Assembly: GCA_020724775.1 (NCBI GenBank)
Contig: DYGG01000002.1
Location: 62,992 to 106,524, forward strand
Reading direction: 5' to 3'
DNA: 43,533 bases
Source: Ignavibacterium sp.
Lineage (GTDB): Bacteria > Zixibacteria > MSB-5A5 > GN15 > PGXB01
The first letter of the stretch is position 1. The number at the start of each line of letters is the position of its first letter. Shown here piece after piece: positions 26,342 to 34,656 of this stretch. Made by a program: the position numbers and the translations under genes. The notes beneath the pieces were generated by a model that searched no databases, was not told the origin of the DNA, and worked only from the letters and a program-made list of their open reading frames with translations.

Positions 26342-28864
26342 CTACGGTATAATTGCCAGTTTGCCCCAGTAAACTTGACCGGTGGACAGTTCAACTTTGA
26401 AATAGTAGAAGCCTGCCGCTACAACTTCCCCCTTACCATTGTATCCGTCCCATTGGTCGGTGGAAGCAACGACATTGGGACCACCCGGCTTCATTTCGCT
26501 ATCGATGACAGTCTTCACCAGATTCATCGCAAAGTCATATATTTTCAGTGTGGCGCGGGCATCGGACGGCACCGGATAGTGGAATTTGAGAGTGCCTCCG
26601 CTGTAAGGAGAATACGGCACAGGATAGGCATAGACATTGCTGGATGGGTCGTAAACCCGGAAGATATTCCAATCGGGCAGTCCGATGTTATCGAGGGCAA
26701 TCTTGGCGGCGCCGTCGCCGGTTCCGACCCAGAGTGTATCGCCATCAACATAAGCGGCGTATGCCGGGGAATATTGGTTTATAGTATAAGGGACGGGCCT
26801 TTCAGAATTGGCAAGTATTCCGGTTATAGTAATGTTCTGCCAGTTGACTCCGGAATTGGCGGAGAAGAAGAGACCGGAATCGGTTGCAGCGATTACATTG
26901 CTCCCCGAAAAAGCATAGTTCCAGGCGATTGTGCCGGTATGACGGGCAGTCCAGACCTGACCATCCAGTGGACCGGAGACAATGCCGTACTCCTCAAGGG
27001 TATTGGGGCGCTTCTGACAGGTAATCCAGAGAGAATTATTACCGGGAGAAACGCTCTGAATGCCGAGGGCAGTAATAAAATTGCCGGTCAGTCCGTGCGC
27101 CGAGGTATATTTGTTAACTTTGTCAAATTTCAAGGGATTGGTGTTGGCAGTAATGATATGCCAGTTGTTCGAGCCGGCGGGAGAAATGGCGACCCCACGA
27201 TCACAGCCAACATAAATAGTATCATTTACTACTTCAATGGTTCGTAGGTCCTGCAGACCGAAGTTTATGGTGACATTCAGGCTGTCGCGAATCTGGAGCG
27301 CCTCTTTCGGGAACCAAGTGACACCATTCGGAGAAGAATTGAACCATTGTTTTCCGGCAAGGTAAACGACAGAATCAGAGAAAGCGATATCATTGTATTT
27401 TAACCCCACGAGATTGATGCGGCTGGTAATTACCCAGGTCTGACCGTAGTCATTGGAGCGATAGACCGAGTATTCCCCGACGGCGGTGTCGCGGGGATGA
27501 TTGATTACCCAGATGGCAGTGGAATCAAAACCGCCGCTGCCATCGGAAAACTTCTGCACACGCACTCGGTATGAGCGGGCGCCGCTGGAATCATTTTCAG
27601 GAAAAACAAAGTAACGGGAAGAATCAACCGACGCCGAGGAGTTGAGAAAAAGCAGGACTAGCCCGGAATCGGTTCCTACCCAGAGATTCATAGAGTCGGC
27701 GGCAAGAGAATATATGATATTTCGTCCGCTTGCCAGAGTGGTATCGAGAGTATCGGTATAAGCCCGCTGCCAGGAGTCGCCGGTATCTGAGGAGAAATAA
27801 AGTCCTCCTTCCCAGCCAGCCATGAACAGATGAGCGCCGACGGCGGCAAATTCCCTGGGAAATTTCTTTAGTCCCATGAGATTCTGAAGTCCGGTGTAAT
27901 TTGTATGAAACGATATGCCGTTGTTATCGGAAATAGCCAGCCCGGTTCCAGAGCCGTTCAAGGTGTCGGCGGTGCCGGCGAAGAGACGTCCTCCAAAACT
28001 GTAAGCAGTGGTAACCGCTAATCCGGGGAGGCCATCGGACATGAAGGCGGAACTGACAATTTCGCTATAGGTTCGACTTGTGTCAAACTGAACAAGAGTG
28101 AGCCCGGAATCACCAGAGATATAAGTGAAACCGCCGAAGTGAGTAATGTCGGATATCTTATTAGAAGAGGGCTTGGCATAAGCCGGCGCCCAAACGTAGC
28201 GCATTAAACCATCAGCCGTGCCGGCCCAGAGTATGATGGAGTCGGTATGAAAAGTATCGAGAACGGCAGAGAAATAGAGATTGCTGAGGCTGTTGAATCC
28301 GAGCACTGAATCCTGACGGGAATAATAGATATTCCGCCAGGTCTGACCGCCGTCGAAACTTCCGAACAATCCTCCGGCCCAAGAAGCACAAAAAATAAGA
28401 GAATCATAGCCGGTGATATCGTAAATGGTGTAATTCGGTCCGGTCAGCGGGATAGTATCGATTTCCCGTACGATTGACTCCATCAGATTCCAGGTCAATC
28501 CTTCGTCATCAGTATAAACTAACCCATCGGAATACGGTACCGGGTCAGTTTCGGGGCCTATCCAATGATTGATGGCGACCCAGAGACGGCCATTGGCATC
28601 ATCGGACCAGAAAGCGGAAGGGTCATTGGAGAGAAGTCCGTTGCTGTTATCATAGTACTGCCAGTTGACGCCGCCGTCAAGAGTGAAACTCATACCTCTT
28701 CCGGTCCGCAGCCAGATAGCCCCTTTATGCGACACGATATCGCCGACCCAGTTGTCAGAGAAGCCCTGAGCCGGTTCATCGAGGCTCTTCATAAGTCCCA
28801 TGATGGCGGGAAAAACGGAAACTGGAATCAGAGAGATTACAAGCAGGATGATAGTTTTCTTCAC
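26342..28864 (-). CDS. Large secreted Asp-box (BNR) protein with FlgD-like C-terminal domain
   Basis: 840 residues. The start is a GTG at 28864 with AGGAG seven bases upstream. A signal peptide (about 1-19) is followed by many Asp-box motifs of the type SxDxGxTW (TLDGGVNWQYY, GSFDGGQTWRNIY, SSDTGDSWQ, RSNDYGQTW, SANSGVNWQ), which form sialidase/sortilin-like beta-propellers. The last about 95 residues resemble a FlgD-like/type IX sorting domain: YAYPVPYSPYSGG, LKIYDFAMNLVKT, WDGYNGKGEVVAAGFYYFKVEL. The combination with two PorV-like genes suggests a surface protein exported by a Por-like route. The ligand is unknown. Confidence 0.83.
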   Translation of the reverse strand: MKKTIILLVISLIPVSVFPAIMGLMKSLDEPAQGFSDNWVGDIVSHKGAIWLRTGRGMSFTLDGGVNWQYYDNSNGLLSNDPSAFWSDDANGRLWVAINHWIGPETDPVPYSDGLVYTDDEGLTWNLMESIVREIDTIPLTGPNYTIYDITGYDSLIFCASWAGGLFGSFDGGQTWRNIYYSRQDSVLGFNSLSNLYFSAVLDTFHTDSIILWAGTADGLMRYVWAPAYAKPSSNKISDITHFGGFTYISGDSGLTLVQFDTSRTYSEIVSSAFMSDGLPGLAVTTAYSFGGRLFAGTADTLNGSGTGLAISDNNGISFHTNYTGLQNLMGLKKFPREFAAVGAHLFMAGWEGGLYFSSDTGDSWQRAYTDTLDTTLASGRNIIYSLAADSMNLWVGTDSGLVLLFLNSSASVDSSRYFVFPENDSSGARSYRVRVQKFSDGSGGFDSTAIWVINHPRDTAVGEYSVYRSNDYGQTWVITSRINLVGLKYNDIAFSDSVVYLAGKQWFNSSPNGVTWFPKEALQIRDSLNVTINFGLQDLRTIEVVNDTIYVGCDRGVAISPAGSNNWHIITANTNPLKFDKVNKYTSAHGLTGNFITALGIQSVSPGNNSLWITCQKRPNTLEEYGIVSGPLDGQVWTARHTGTIAWNYAFSGSNVIAATDSGLFFSANSGVNWQNITITGILANSERPVPYTINQYSPAYAAYVDGDTLWVGTGDGAAKIALDNIGLPDWNIFRVYDPSSNVYAYPVPYSPYSGGTLKFHYPVPSDARATLKIYDFAMNLVKTVIDSEMKPGGPNVVASTDQWDGYNGKGEVVAAGFYYFKVELSTGQVYWGKLAIIP

Positions 28865-29013
28865 GCTTTGCTCCTAAGGAATGCTTTCAAGCAAAAAAAA
28901 TAGCCGCAAGCCTGGTAAAGGGTACGGCTCAAAGTCATTATGATTCACTAAAGTCCGAGCTCAGGTTCACTTAATCGTTATCGAAGCGCTATACTAAACC
29001 TCCGTAAGGCATT

Positions 29014-29041
29014 AAGATATATATAAATATACACAAGTCAA
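29014..29041 (-). promoter_or_regulatory. Predicted promoter of the Asp-box/PorV/dehydrogenase operon
   Basis: On the minus strand, TTGACT (plus 29036-29041), a 16-bp very AT-rich spacer and TATCTT (29014-29019). The exact -10 is uncertain because the area is a run of TA steps. Confidence 0.45.
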
Positions 29042-29149
29042 GGATATTTGGACGAAAAAAAGGCTGCTTCTTCCAGTTCCGGCAATAAATGCGCAGAAGA
29101 AACGGACTCACCATTGTTCACTGATTGAGTCTCTTAGTGCGAAGAGAAA

Positions 29150-29177
29150 CGGCGTCAGGATTACGACCCTGACGCCG
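29150..29177 (-). terminator. Hairpin terminator after etfA
   Basis: A perfect 10-bp stem, CGGCGTCAGG (29150-29159) and CCTGACGCCG (29168-29177), with an 8-nt loop. The minus strand continues TTTCTCTT, a weak T-rich tail. It lies 34 bases beyond the etfA stop. Confidence 0.65.
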
Positions 29178-29210
29178 CTCAGGACTGGCTGAGAGAGCAA
29201 TCAGACGAGA

Positions 29211-30173
29211 TTATTTCACCGCTTGAAATTTTTTGGTCAAAGCCGGGACTATTTCAAAAAGGTCGCCGACAATACCATAACTGGCAATATTGAAAATAGG
29301 GGCATCTTTATCACGATTGATAGCCACAATAGTTTTAGAGGACTGCATGCCGACCAGGTGCTGGATCGCGCCGGAAATCCCCACCGCAATATATAGTTTC
29401 GGATTGACAGTTTTCCCCGTCTGGCCGATTTGATGAGAATAGGCAATCCATCCGGCATCAACGATGGCGCGCGATGCCCCGAATCCGGCGCCGAGGGCAT
29501 CGGCCAGTTCTTTTATCATCGGGAGATTCTCGTGGCCGCGAACTCCGCGCCCGGCGGTAACGATAATATCAGCCTCAGTAAGGCTGACCGATTGGCCTGT
29601 TTCGGAGACCATCTCTTTTACCGAGGAGCGGGAAGCAAGCAAAGAGGAATCGACCGTCTCTGCAATTACCTCTCCTGCGCCAGACGACGATTCGGAGAAT
29701 ATTTTCGGTCGGACCGTAACAAAGAAGATTCGGCCGTCGGCGGCGGTCAGGTCGAAAAGGACATTGCCGCCGTATGCGGGTCGGGTGACAAATATCTTAT
29801 CTCCTTCGGCTTTAAGGGCGGTGATATCCGAAGCCATAGCGCCGCTGTTAAGGGCGGCAAGCCGGGCGAATAACGCTTTGCCATAAAATGTTGCCGGTCC
29901 GAGAATCAGTTGCGGTTTGTACTTGGCGATAAGGGCACTGATAACTTTCCCGTAAGTTTCATCATTAAAATAATTGAGGGAGGCATGCGCCACCGCCAAA
30001 ACTTTCCCTCCGCCCCGGGAAGCCAATTCCGATGCCAGAGCGGTCGCATCTTCGGCGAGGACGGCGGTATATATCTCCCCTCCCAGTTTTCCGGCGGCAG
30101 TAATCAATTCGTAACTGACATTTGCCAATTTGCCGTTTTTCTGCTCGGCGACTACAAGAATTCTGAAACTCAT
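29211..30173 (-). CDS. etfA: Electron transfer flavoprotein, alpha subunit
   Basis: 320 residues: an N-terminal ETF alpha/beta domain (about 1-185) and the C-terminal FAD-binding domain with [56 protein letters not shown] and [19 protein letters not shown], all typical of EtfA. It passes electrons from flavin dehydrogenases to the quinone pool or other acceptors and normally needs EtfB, which is not in the window. The ATG shares a base with the larC stop (TAATG), so it is translationally coupled to larC. Linkage to lar genes hints at lactate metabolism, where some LDH complexes contain Etf subunits. Confidence 0.93.
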   Translation of the reverse strand: MSFRILVVAEQKNGKLANVSYELITAAGKLGGEIYTAVLAEDATALASELASRGGGKVLAVAHASLNYFNDETYGKVISALIAKYKPQLILGPATFYGKALFARLAALNSGAMASDITALKAEGDKIFVTRPAYGGNVLFDLTAADGRIFFVTVRPKIFSESSSGAGEVIAETVDSSLLASRSSVKEMVSETGQSVSLTEADIIVTAGRGVRGHENLPMIKELADALGAGFGASRAIVDAGWIAYSHQIGQTGKTVNPKLYIAVGISGAIQHLVGMQSSKTIVAINRDKDAPIFNIASYGIVGDLFEIVPALTKKFQAVK

Positions 30174-31366
30174 TATTCTATCCCTTCCAAATTCTCAGCG
30201 GCACGGCGCGCGGCATCCATCACATCCAGAAGCGAAACGTTCTTTTTCTGTGCGGCGGCAACGCAATCATCGTACTCTGGCTGAACCTTAATTCTATCAT
30301 CAATCTTCAAAATTTTCACTCTAATCGCTCCATATTCGGTTTCCACCGCGCGGATTTCCCGGGGAAGAATGCGTCGTCTTTCCGAGCGAATCCGCAGACC
30401 GGCGGTGGTGGTCTCGCGGAATATAATATCGCCGAGAGAGTCCACCAAATCATTTTTGCAGAGGACGGTCAGTAGTGTCCCGGGGCGATTTTTTTTCATT
30501 ATAATCGGGGTCACGAAGACTTCGAGCGCTCCGGCTTCATACAGACGGCTCATCAGATAGCCATGAACTTGTGGATTCATATCATCAATATTAGTTTCCA
30601 CGACCTGAACTACTTCTTTCTCCTGAGGATAAGAAGCACTCAGTTCTCCAAACATGAGGCGCAAGAGATTGGGGCGGTCGGGGAAATCGCCGGTTCCGGC
30701 TCCGTAACCAATCTTCTCAATTTTGCAACTGGCTGAAGATGGTTCGATTTGGGGATATAACTCCGCCGCGGTAGCAAGAATGGCGGCGCCGGTCGGGGTT
30801 ACTTTTTCCCCGGCGGTATTTTCCAGAAGGAAACGGAATCCTTTTAATATTTCGACCGTTGCCGGCGCCGGAATGGGAATCATGCCATGCGCCGATTTGA
30901 CTGTCCCGCTGCCAAGCGGCAAGGGTGATACGGAAATATAATCAGGGTTGAAGTAATTCAGTCCAATGGCGGCGCCGGTGATATCGACGATGGCGTCGAT
31001 TCCGCCAACTTCATGAAAGTGAACTTTCTCCGCAGAGATATTATGGATTCTGCCTTCCGCCTCCGCCAGTTTCCGGAAGGCGCGACCGGCAAAAATACGG
31101 ATATTATCTGTCAATGACGCACCATCCAAGATTTCCAGAATGTCCTGAAGCCGGCGATGGGTCTTATTATCGGTGACTTTAACCTCTATTGCCGCCGCCG
31201 ATATTTTATGTCTCTCCGTTCGATAGTGATTAAGTTCAAAACCGGTCAGGTTGAGTTTGTGAAGTTCATTCTTGAGATGCTCCAATGGCATCCCCAGGTC
31301 GAGAAAAGCGGCGAGGGTCATATCGCCGGAGATACCGGACTGGCAATCGAAGTGCAGGAGTTTCAT
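30173..31366 (-). CDS. larC: LarC, nickel insertion enzyme for the nickel-pincer cofactor
   Basis: 397 residues of the LarC (DUF111) family: an N-terminal HFDCQSGISGDMTLAAFLDLG motif, HFHEVGGIDAIVDITGAAIGL, and the C-terminal domain with VVETNIDDMNPQVHGYLMSRL and RPGTLLTVLCKNDL. LarC inserts nickel into pyridinium-3,5-bisthiocarboxylic acid mononucleotide to make the cofactor of lactate racemase LarA. Here it is one continuous frame, unlike the split, frameshifted larC of Lactiplantibacillus plantarum. It overlaps larB by four bases. Confidence 0.94.
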   Translation of the reverse strand: MKLLHFDCQSGISGDMTLAAFLDLGMPLEHLKNELHKLNLTGFELNHYRTERHKISAAAIEVKVTDNKTHRRLQDILEILDGASLTDNIRIFAGRAFRKLAEAEGRIHNISAEKVHFHEVGGIDAIVDITGAAIGLNYFNPDYISVSPLPLGSGTVKSAHGMIPIPAPATVEILKGFRFLLENTAGEKVTPTGAAILATAAELYPQIEPSSASCKIEKIGYGAGTGDFPDRPNLLRLMFGELSASYPQEKEVVQVVETNIDDMNPQVHGYLMSRLYEAGALEVFVTPIIMKKNRPGTLLTVLCKNDLVDSLGDIIFRETTTAGLRIRSERRRILPREIRAVETEYGAIRVKILKIDDRIKVQPEYDDCVAAAQKKNVSLLDVMDAARRAAENLEGIE

Positions 31367-32139
31367 GACTTCTGCTCTTTCATAGCGAGGGCGATAGTCG
31401 CGGCGGCGACACCGGCGCCGAAGCCGTTATCGATATTGACCACGGTAATGCCGGCGGCGCAGGAATTGAGCATTGCCAGAAGCGCCGCCAATCCTCCAAA
31501 TGATGCCCCATAACCGACAGAGGTCGGAACGGCAATGAGCGGTTTGCTAACCAGACCACCAATGACGGAGGGGAGCGCCCCCTCCATCCCCGCAACCACT
31601 ATTATTACGGAGGCTTCATCGAGGGAATGCCGGCTCTCAAATAGACGGTGGATTCCGGCGACGCCGACATCATAAAGCCTCTCTACCGGGCAACCGATCA
31701 CCCAGGCGGTGAGCGCGGCCTCTTCCGCGACCGGAATATCGGAGGTTCCGGCGCAACAGACCAGAACTGATTTCTGCGTGCGAATCGTCGGATATTTCTT
31801 ACGGCCGCTTAACGCCAGAGCCAGGCGGGCATCGGGATAATATCGAAGGGACGGGATCTGTTTCTTGATAGTTTTATATACCGGCTCGTTGAGGCGCGTA
31901 ATCAAAGTATCACAGCCGGCTTTTAGAATTTTCTGGGCGATGGAGATTATCTGTTTGTCGGTTTTGCCGGGGGCATAAATCACTTCCGGAATTCCCTGCC
32001 GCAAGGCGCGGTGATGGTCAATCCGCGCGAACTGGATATTCTCCAGAGGAAATTTTCGAAGGCTCTCCAATCCCTGCTCAATCGTGAGAGTACGGTCGGC
32101 GATTCTCTGAAGAATTGTCTGCAGTTTTTTTCTATCCAT
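31363..32139 (-). CDS. larB: LarB, carboxylase of nickel-pincer cofactor synthesis
   Basis: 258 residues from the ATG at 32139. A longer frame upstream would lie entirely inside dusB and lacks family similarity. The C-terminal two thirds is the PurE/AIR-carboxylase-like domain with CCAGTSDIPVAEEAALTA, DVGVAGIHRL, VVAGMEGALPSVIGGL and VPTSVGYGASFGG. LarB carboxylates and hydrolyses nicotinic acid adenine dinucleotide as the first cofactor step. LarE, the sulfur donor, and LarA are absent from the window. It overlaps dusB by eight bases and larC by four. Confidence 0.93.
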   Translation of the reverse strand: MDRKKLQTILQRIADRTLTIEQGLESLRKFPLENIQFARIDHHRALRQGIPEVIYAPGKTDKQIISIAQKILKAGCDTLITRLNEPVYKTIKKQIPSLRYYPDARLALALSGRKKYPTIRTQKSVLVCCAGTSDIPVAEEAALTAWVIGCPVERLYDVGVAGIHRLFESRHSLDEASVIIVVAGMEGALPSVIGGLVSKPLIAVPTSVGYGASFGGLAALLAMLNSCAAGITVVNIDNGFGAGVAAATIALAMKEQKS

Positions 32140-33112
32140 TGAGAACCGGCTGAGCGTTTTTAAGGAATTCCTGAAAAGCGCGCTGAATATCGTCCAGAGA
32201 TGCAACGGTCATCAGCCGGGCGCGCAGAGCGGCTCCGGCAGGAAAACCTTTAGTGTACCATGCCAGATGTTTTCGCATCATGAGCGAGCCGCTCCGCTCT
32301 CCGAACCGGGAAATCAAGAGGGCGGCATGTTCCAGAGAGAGGGCAATTTTATCGTTGATGGTTGGTTCGGCAGAGATGGTGCGGTCGCGGAGAAAATCTC
32401 TTATGGCGCCAAAGATGTATGGATTGCGCATGGCGGCACGGCCTACCATTACGGCATCACAGCCGGTTTCGGCGAGCATCCGGGCGGCATCCTCAGCAGA
32501 ATTAATGTCGCCATTTCCGATGACTGGAATTTTAAGCGCCTTTTTCAGTGAGGCGATTTTCGACCAGTCGGACTTTCCTGAAAATCCGGCAGAGCGGCTT
32601 CGAGCGTGCAGCGCAACCGCCGCAATCCCTGACGCTTGCGCCAGTTCACCGGTCTCCAGAAACAGGTCATTGTCATTGTCCCAGCCAGTACGCATCTTGA
32701 CGGTCACCGGCAGCGAAGAAGCCTCGACCGCCGCGGTCAGGATTTCACCGGTCAATTGCCGGTCTTTCAGAAGGGCAGCGCCACCATTCTTGCCGACCAC
32801 TTTTTTGACCGGGCAACCCAGGTTAATGTCGATGAGGTCGGCCCCCGATTTAGAGATGAAGGCCGCCGCTTTTCGGATATTCTCCGGATTGGCTCCGAAA
32901 ATCTGCACCCCAATCGGATGCTCATCGGTGTCAAAATCGAGGTAGGATAGCGATTTTTCCTGCCCCATGGCGATACCATCGGCAGAAACCATCTCGGTAT
33001 AAGCCATATCTGCCCCGCATCTCCTTGCGATTAAACGAAATGGACGATTGGAGATGCCGGCCAGGGGAGCCAGAAAAAGGGGACCGGGAATGTTTAAGTT
33101 TCCTATCTGCAT
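32132..33112 (-). CDS. dusB: tRNA-dihydrouridine synthase, DusB type
   Basis: 326 residues of the Dus family: an FMN-binding TIM barrel with APLAGISNRPFR at the N-terminus, ELVSADG-like TEMVSADGIAMG, the catalytic-Cys segment DINLGCPVKKVVGKNGGAALL, KMRTGWDNDN and GNGDINSAEDA, and a C-terminal helical tRNA-binding domain. It reduces uridine to dihydrouridine in tRNA. It is first of dusB-larB-larC-etfA. A promoter with its -10 only seven bases from the ATG, and no Shine-Dalgarno, suggest a leaderless message. Confidence 0.93.
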   Translation of the reverse strand: MQIGNLNIPGPLFLAPLAGISNRPFRLIARRCGADMAYTEMVSADGIAMGQEKSLSYLDFDTDEHPIGVQIFGANPENIRKAAAFISKSGADLIDINLGCPVKKVVGKNGGAALLKDRQLTGEILTAAVEASSLPVTVKMRTGWDNDNDLFLETGELAQASGIAAVALHARSRSAGFSGKSDWSKIASLKKALKIPVIGNGDINSAEDAARMLAETGCDAVMVGRAAMRNPYIFGAIRDFLRDRTISAEPTINDKIALSLEHAALLISRFGERSGSLMMRKHLAWYTKGFPAGAALRARLMTVASLDDIQRAFQEFLKNAQPVLNG

Positions 33113-33118
33113 GCCGAC

Positions 33119-33147
33119 AATATAATTAAGCCAAGGACTTATGGCAA
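33119..33147 (-). promoter_or_regulatory. Predicted promoter of dusB-larB-larC-etfA
   Basis: On the minus strand, TTGCCA (plus 33142-33147), a 17-bp spacer and TATATT (33119-33124). Transcription would start at about 33112-33113, that is, at or one base before the dusB start codon. Confidence 0.55.
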
Positions 33148-33227
33148 CAGACTAACCGATAATTTGGCTTTGCAAATTCAAAAGGAATGAAATTTTGTTA
33201 TTTCGGCGGTCTTGAAAGGAGCCCAGT

Positions 33228-33920
33228 ATGCCTGAAATAATTGTCAAATATGAAGACAAGATAATCGAGCGAGTGGTATCGGAAAAAAAGCGGCTGTCTA
33301 TCGGCCGGACGCCGGACAATGATATTATATTGGAAAACCGGGGGGTTTCTCGGAAACACGCTCAGATCGAGTTTAACGACAACGCCGCGGTAATTATTGA
33401 CAATGAGTCTCTCAACGGAACCTTTGTGAACAATCGTAAAGTTACCGAAGAGATTCTTCACGATAATGATACTATCACTATCGGAAAGTATTCGTTAATT
33501 TATCGAACGGAAGTCTCCAAGTCGGATTCACCGGCGGCTCTGGACGGCACCATGGTGTTGAAGACGAAGAAGCAGAAAGACCTGGTCGAAAAAGATAAGT
33601 TGGAGCGGGAGATTGTCAGCCGTATGGGAGGTTCGGTATTGCTGGGCGAAGAGAACGCTGATTTTTCCGAGTATCGCATTGACCACAATGTTACAACTAT
33701 TGGCAAAGCCAAGTTTGTGCATGTTCATGCCCGCGGGATGCTTCTTTCAGGGATACAGGCGAAGATAGTGAAAGAGCCGGACCAGTTTGTGATTATCAAT
33801 CTGGGCCGCAAAGGGAAGACAAAGGTGAATGGCGAGGATGTTGCTCGCCAGACGCTAAAGAACGGCGACATAATTCAAGTAGGAAAGTCGATATACCGCT
33901 TCATTGAAGGACAACATTAA
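33228..33920 (+). CDS. FHA-domain protein with a second, degenerate FHA-like domain
   Basis: 230 residues. The first FHA domain (about 20-95) has the phosphothreonine-binding set: GRTPDNDI, SRKHAQIE and NESLNGTFVNN. A linker carries DGTMVLKTKK, whose Thr could be a kinase target like the Thr motif next to the FHA domain of mycobacterial GarA. The second domain (about 145-228) keeps the FHA fold pattern (TIGKA, VNGEDV, NGDIIQVGKSIYRF) but lacks the S-x-x-H core. AAAGGAG precedes the ATG. It abuts the phosphoesterase gene with no gap and is encoded with a Ser/Thr kinase two genes on, the likely partner. Confidence 0.88.
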   Translation: MPEIIVKYEDKIIERVVSEKKRLSIGRTPDNDIILENRGVSRKHAQIEFNDNAAVIIDNESLNGTFVNNRKVTEEILHDNDTITIGKYSLIYRTEVSKSDSPAALDGTMVLKTKKQKDLVEKDKLEREIVSRMGGSVLLGEENADFSEYRIDHNVTTIGKAKFVHVHARGMLLSGIQAKIVKEPDQFVIINLGRKGKTKVNGEDVARQTLKNGDIIQVGKSIYRFIEGQH

Positions 33921-34649
33921 ATGAAATTTGCCATTATATCGGATATTCATGGCAATCTGGAAGCGTTGGAGAATGTCCTCCGGGATATAGAAAAAGAGGG
34001 CGCCGAGAAGATTCATTTTCTCGGAGACGCAGTGGGATATGGGTGCAGCCCCAATGAATGTGTGAAGTTGATAAAGGACCACTGCGAAATCAAACTTCTG
34101 GGGAATCATGATTATGCCGCCCTGGGCCTGGAGGCGGTGGAAAACTTCAATCAGATGGCCCAAATTTCGATTGAATGGACTCAGGAGAAACTGAGCAAGC
34201 AGAGCAGCGCCATTCTTGCCGATTTTGAGATGGAATCAGACTTTCTGGATTTTCATCTTGTTCATGCCTCGCCGGGCGAGCCGGAGCAATGGCATTATAT
34301 TCTGACGACCGCTCAGGCAAAGAGACATTTTGAGAATTTCAGTCAGGCGGTCTGTTTTGTGGGACACTCGCATATGCCGGTGATTTTCAATATTGACTCC
34401 GAGGGTCAGATTGTGAAATCAAGCAAGATGGAGTTAGAGAGAGTGCCGGAGCGGAGATATATCATAAATGTCGGTTCGGTGGGGCAGCCCCGCGACGGCG
34501 ACCCGCGCGCCTGTTATATTATGGTCGATACGGAGTCCGGTAAAATCTATTACCGACGTGTCGATTATGATATAATGAAAGCCCAGGAAAAGATGAAGAA
34601 GGCGAATATGCCGAATTTTCTGGTAGATAGAATTGCAGTTGGTCATTAG
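33921..34649 (+). CDS. Calcineurin-like metallophosphoesterase
   Basis: 242 residues with the dinuclear-metal motifs in order: SDIHGN (about 7-12), LGDAVGYG (about 35-42), LLGNHDYAALG (about 56-66), HASP and GHSH, plus VGSVGQPRDGDPRA near the C-terminus. This fits the class of bacterial DevT/YfcE-like phosphoesterases that act on phosphoproteins, nucleotides or phosphodiesters. Its place between an FHA protein and a Ser/Thr kinase suggests it reverses or modulates that pathway; the substrate is not established. Its stop codon ends eight bases before the kinase ATG. Confidence 0.88.
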   Translation: MKFAIISDIHGNLEALENVLRDIEKEGAEKIHFLGDAVGYGCSPNECVKLIKDHCEIKLLGNHDYAALGLEAVENFNQMAQISIEWTQEKLSKQSSAILADFEMESDFLDFHLVHASPGEPEQWHYILTTAQAKRHFENFSQAVCFVGHSHMPVIFNIDSEGQIVKSSKMELERVPERRYIINVGSVGQPRDGDPRACYIMVDTESGKIYYRRVDYDIMKAQEKMKKANMPNFLVDRIAVGH

Positions 34650-34656
34650 GTCAGAT

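Larger units (their letters stand above)
28865..29210. other. Intergenic region between etfA and the Asp-box protein gene
   Basis: 346 bases. It holds the terminator of the larBC-etfA operon (29150-29177) and, nearer the next gene, a promoter-like TTGACT-16-TATCTT on the minus strand (29014-29041), which predicts a leader of about 145 nt. A 25-residue minus-strand frame (28861-28938), whose TGA overlaps the GTG start of the Asp-box gene, has no good ribosome site. I see no RNA gene. Confidence 0.5.

Noticed and set aside
28861-28938. 25-residue leader frame whose TGA overlaps the GTG of the Asp-box gene
   Set aside because: No Shine-Dalgarno before its ATG, and the Asp-box gene has a good AGGAG of its own, so coupling is not needed.
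32140-32205. Longer larB start 22 codons upstream
   Set aside because: The extension lies inside dusB, has no ribosome site, and its residues do not resemble the LarB N-terminus; the ATG at 32139 gives the usual short overlap.
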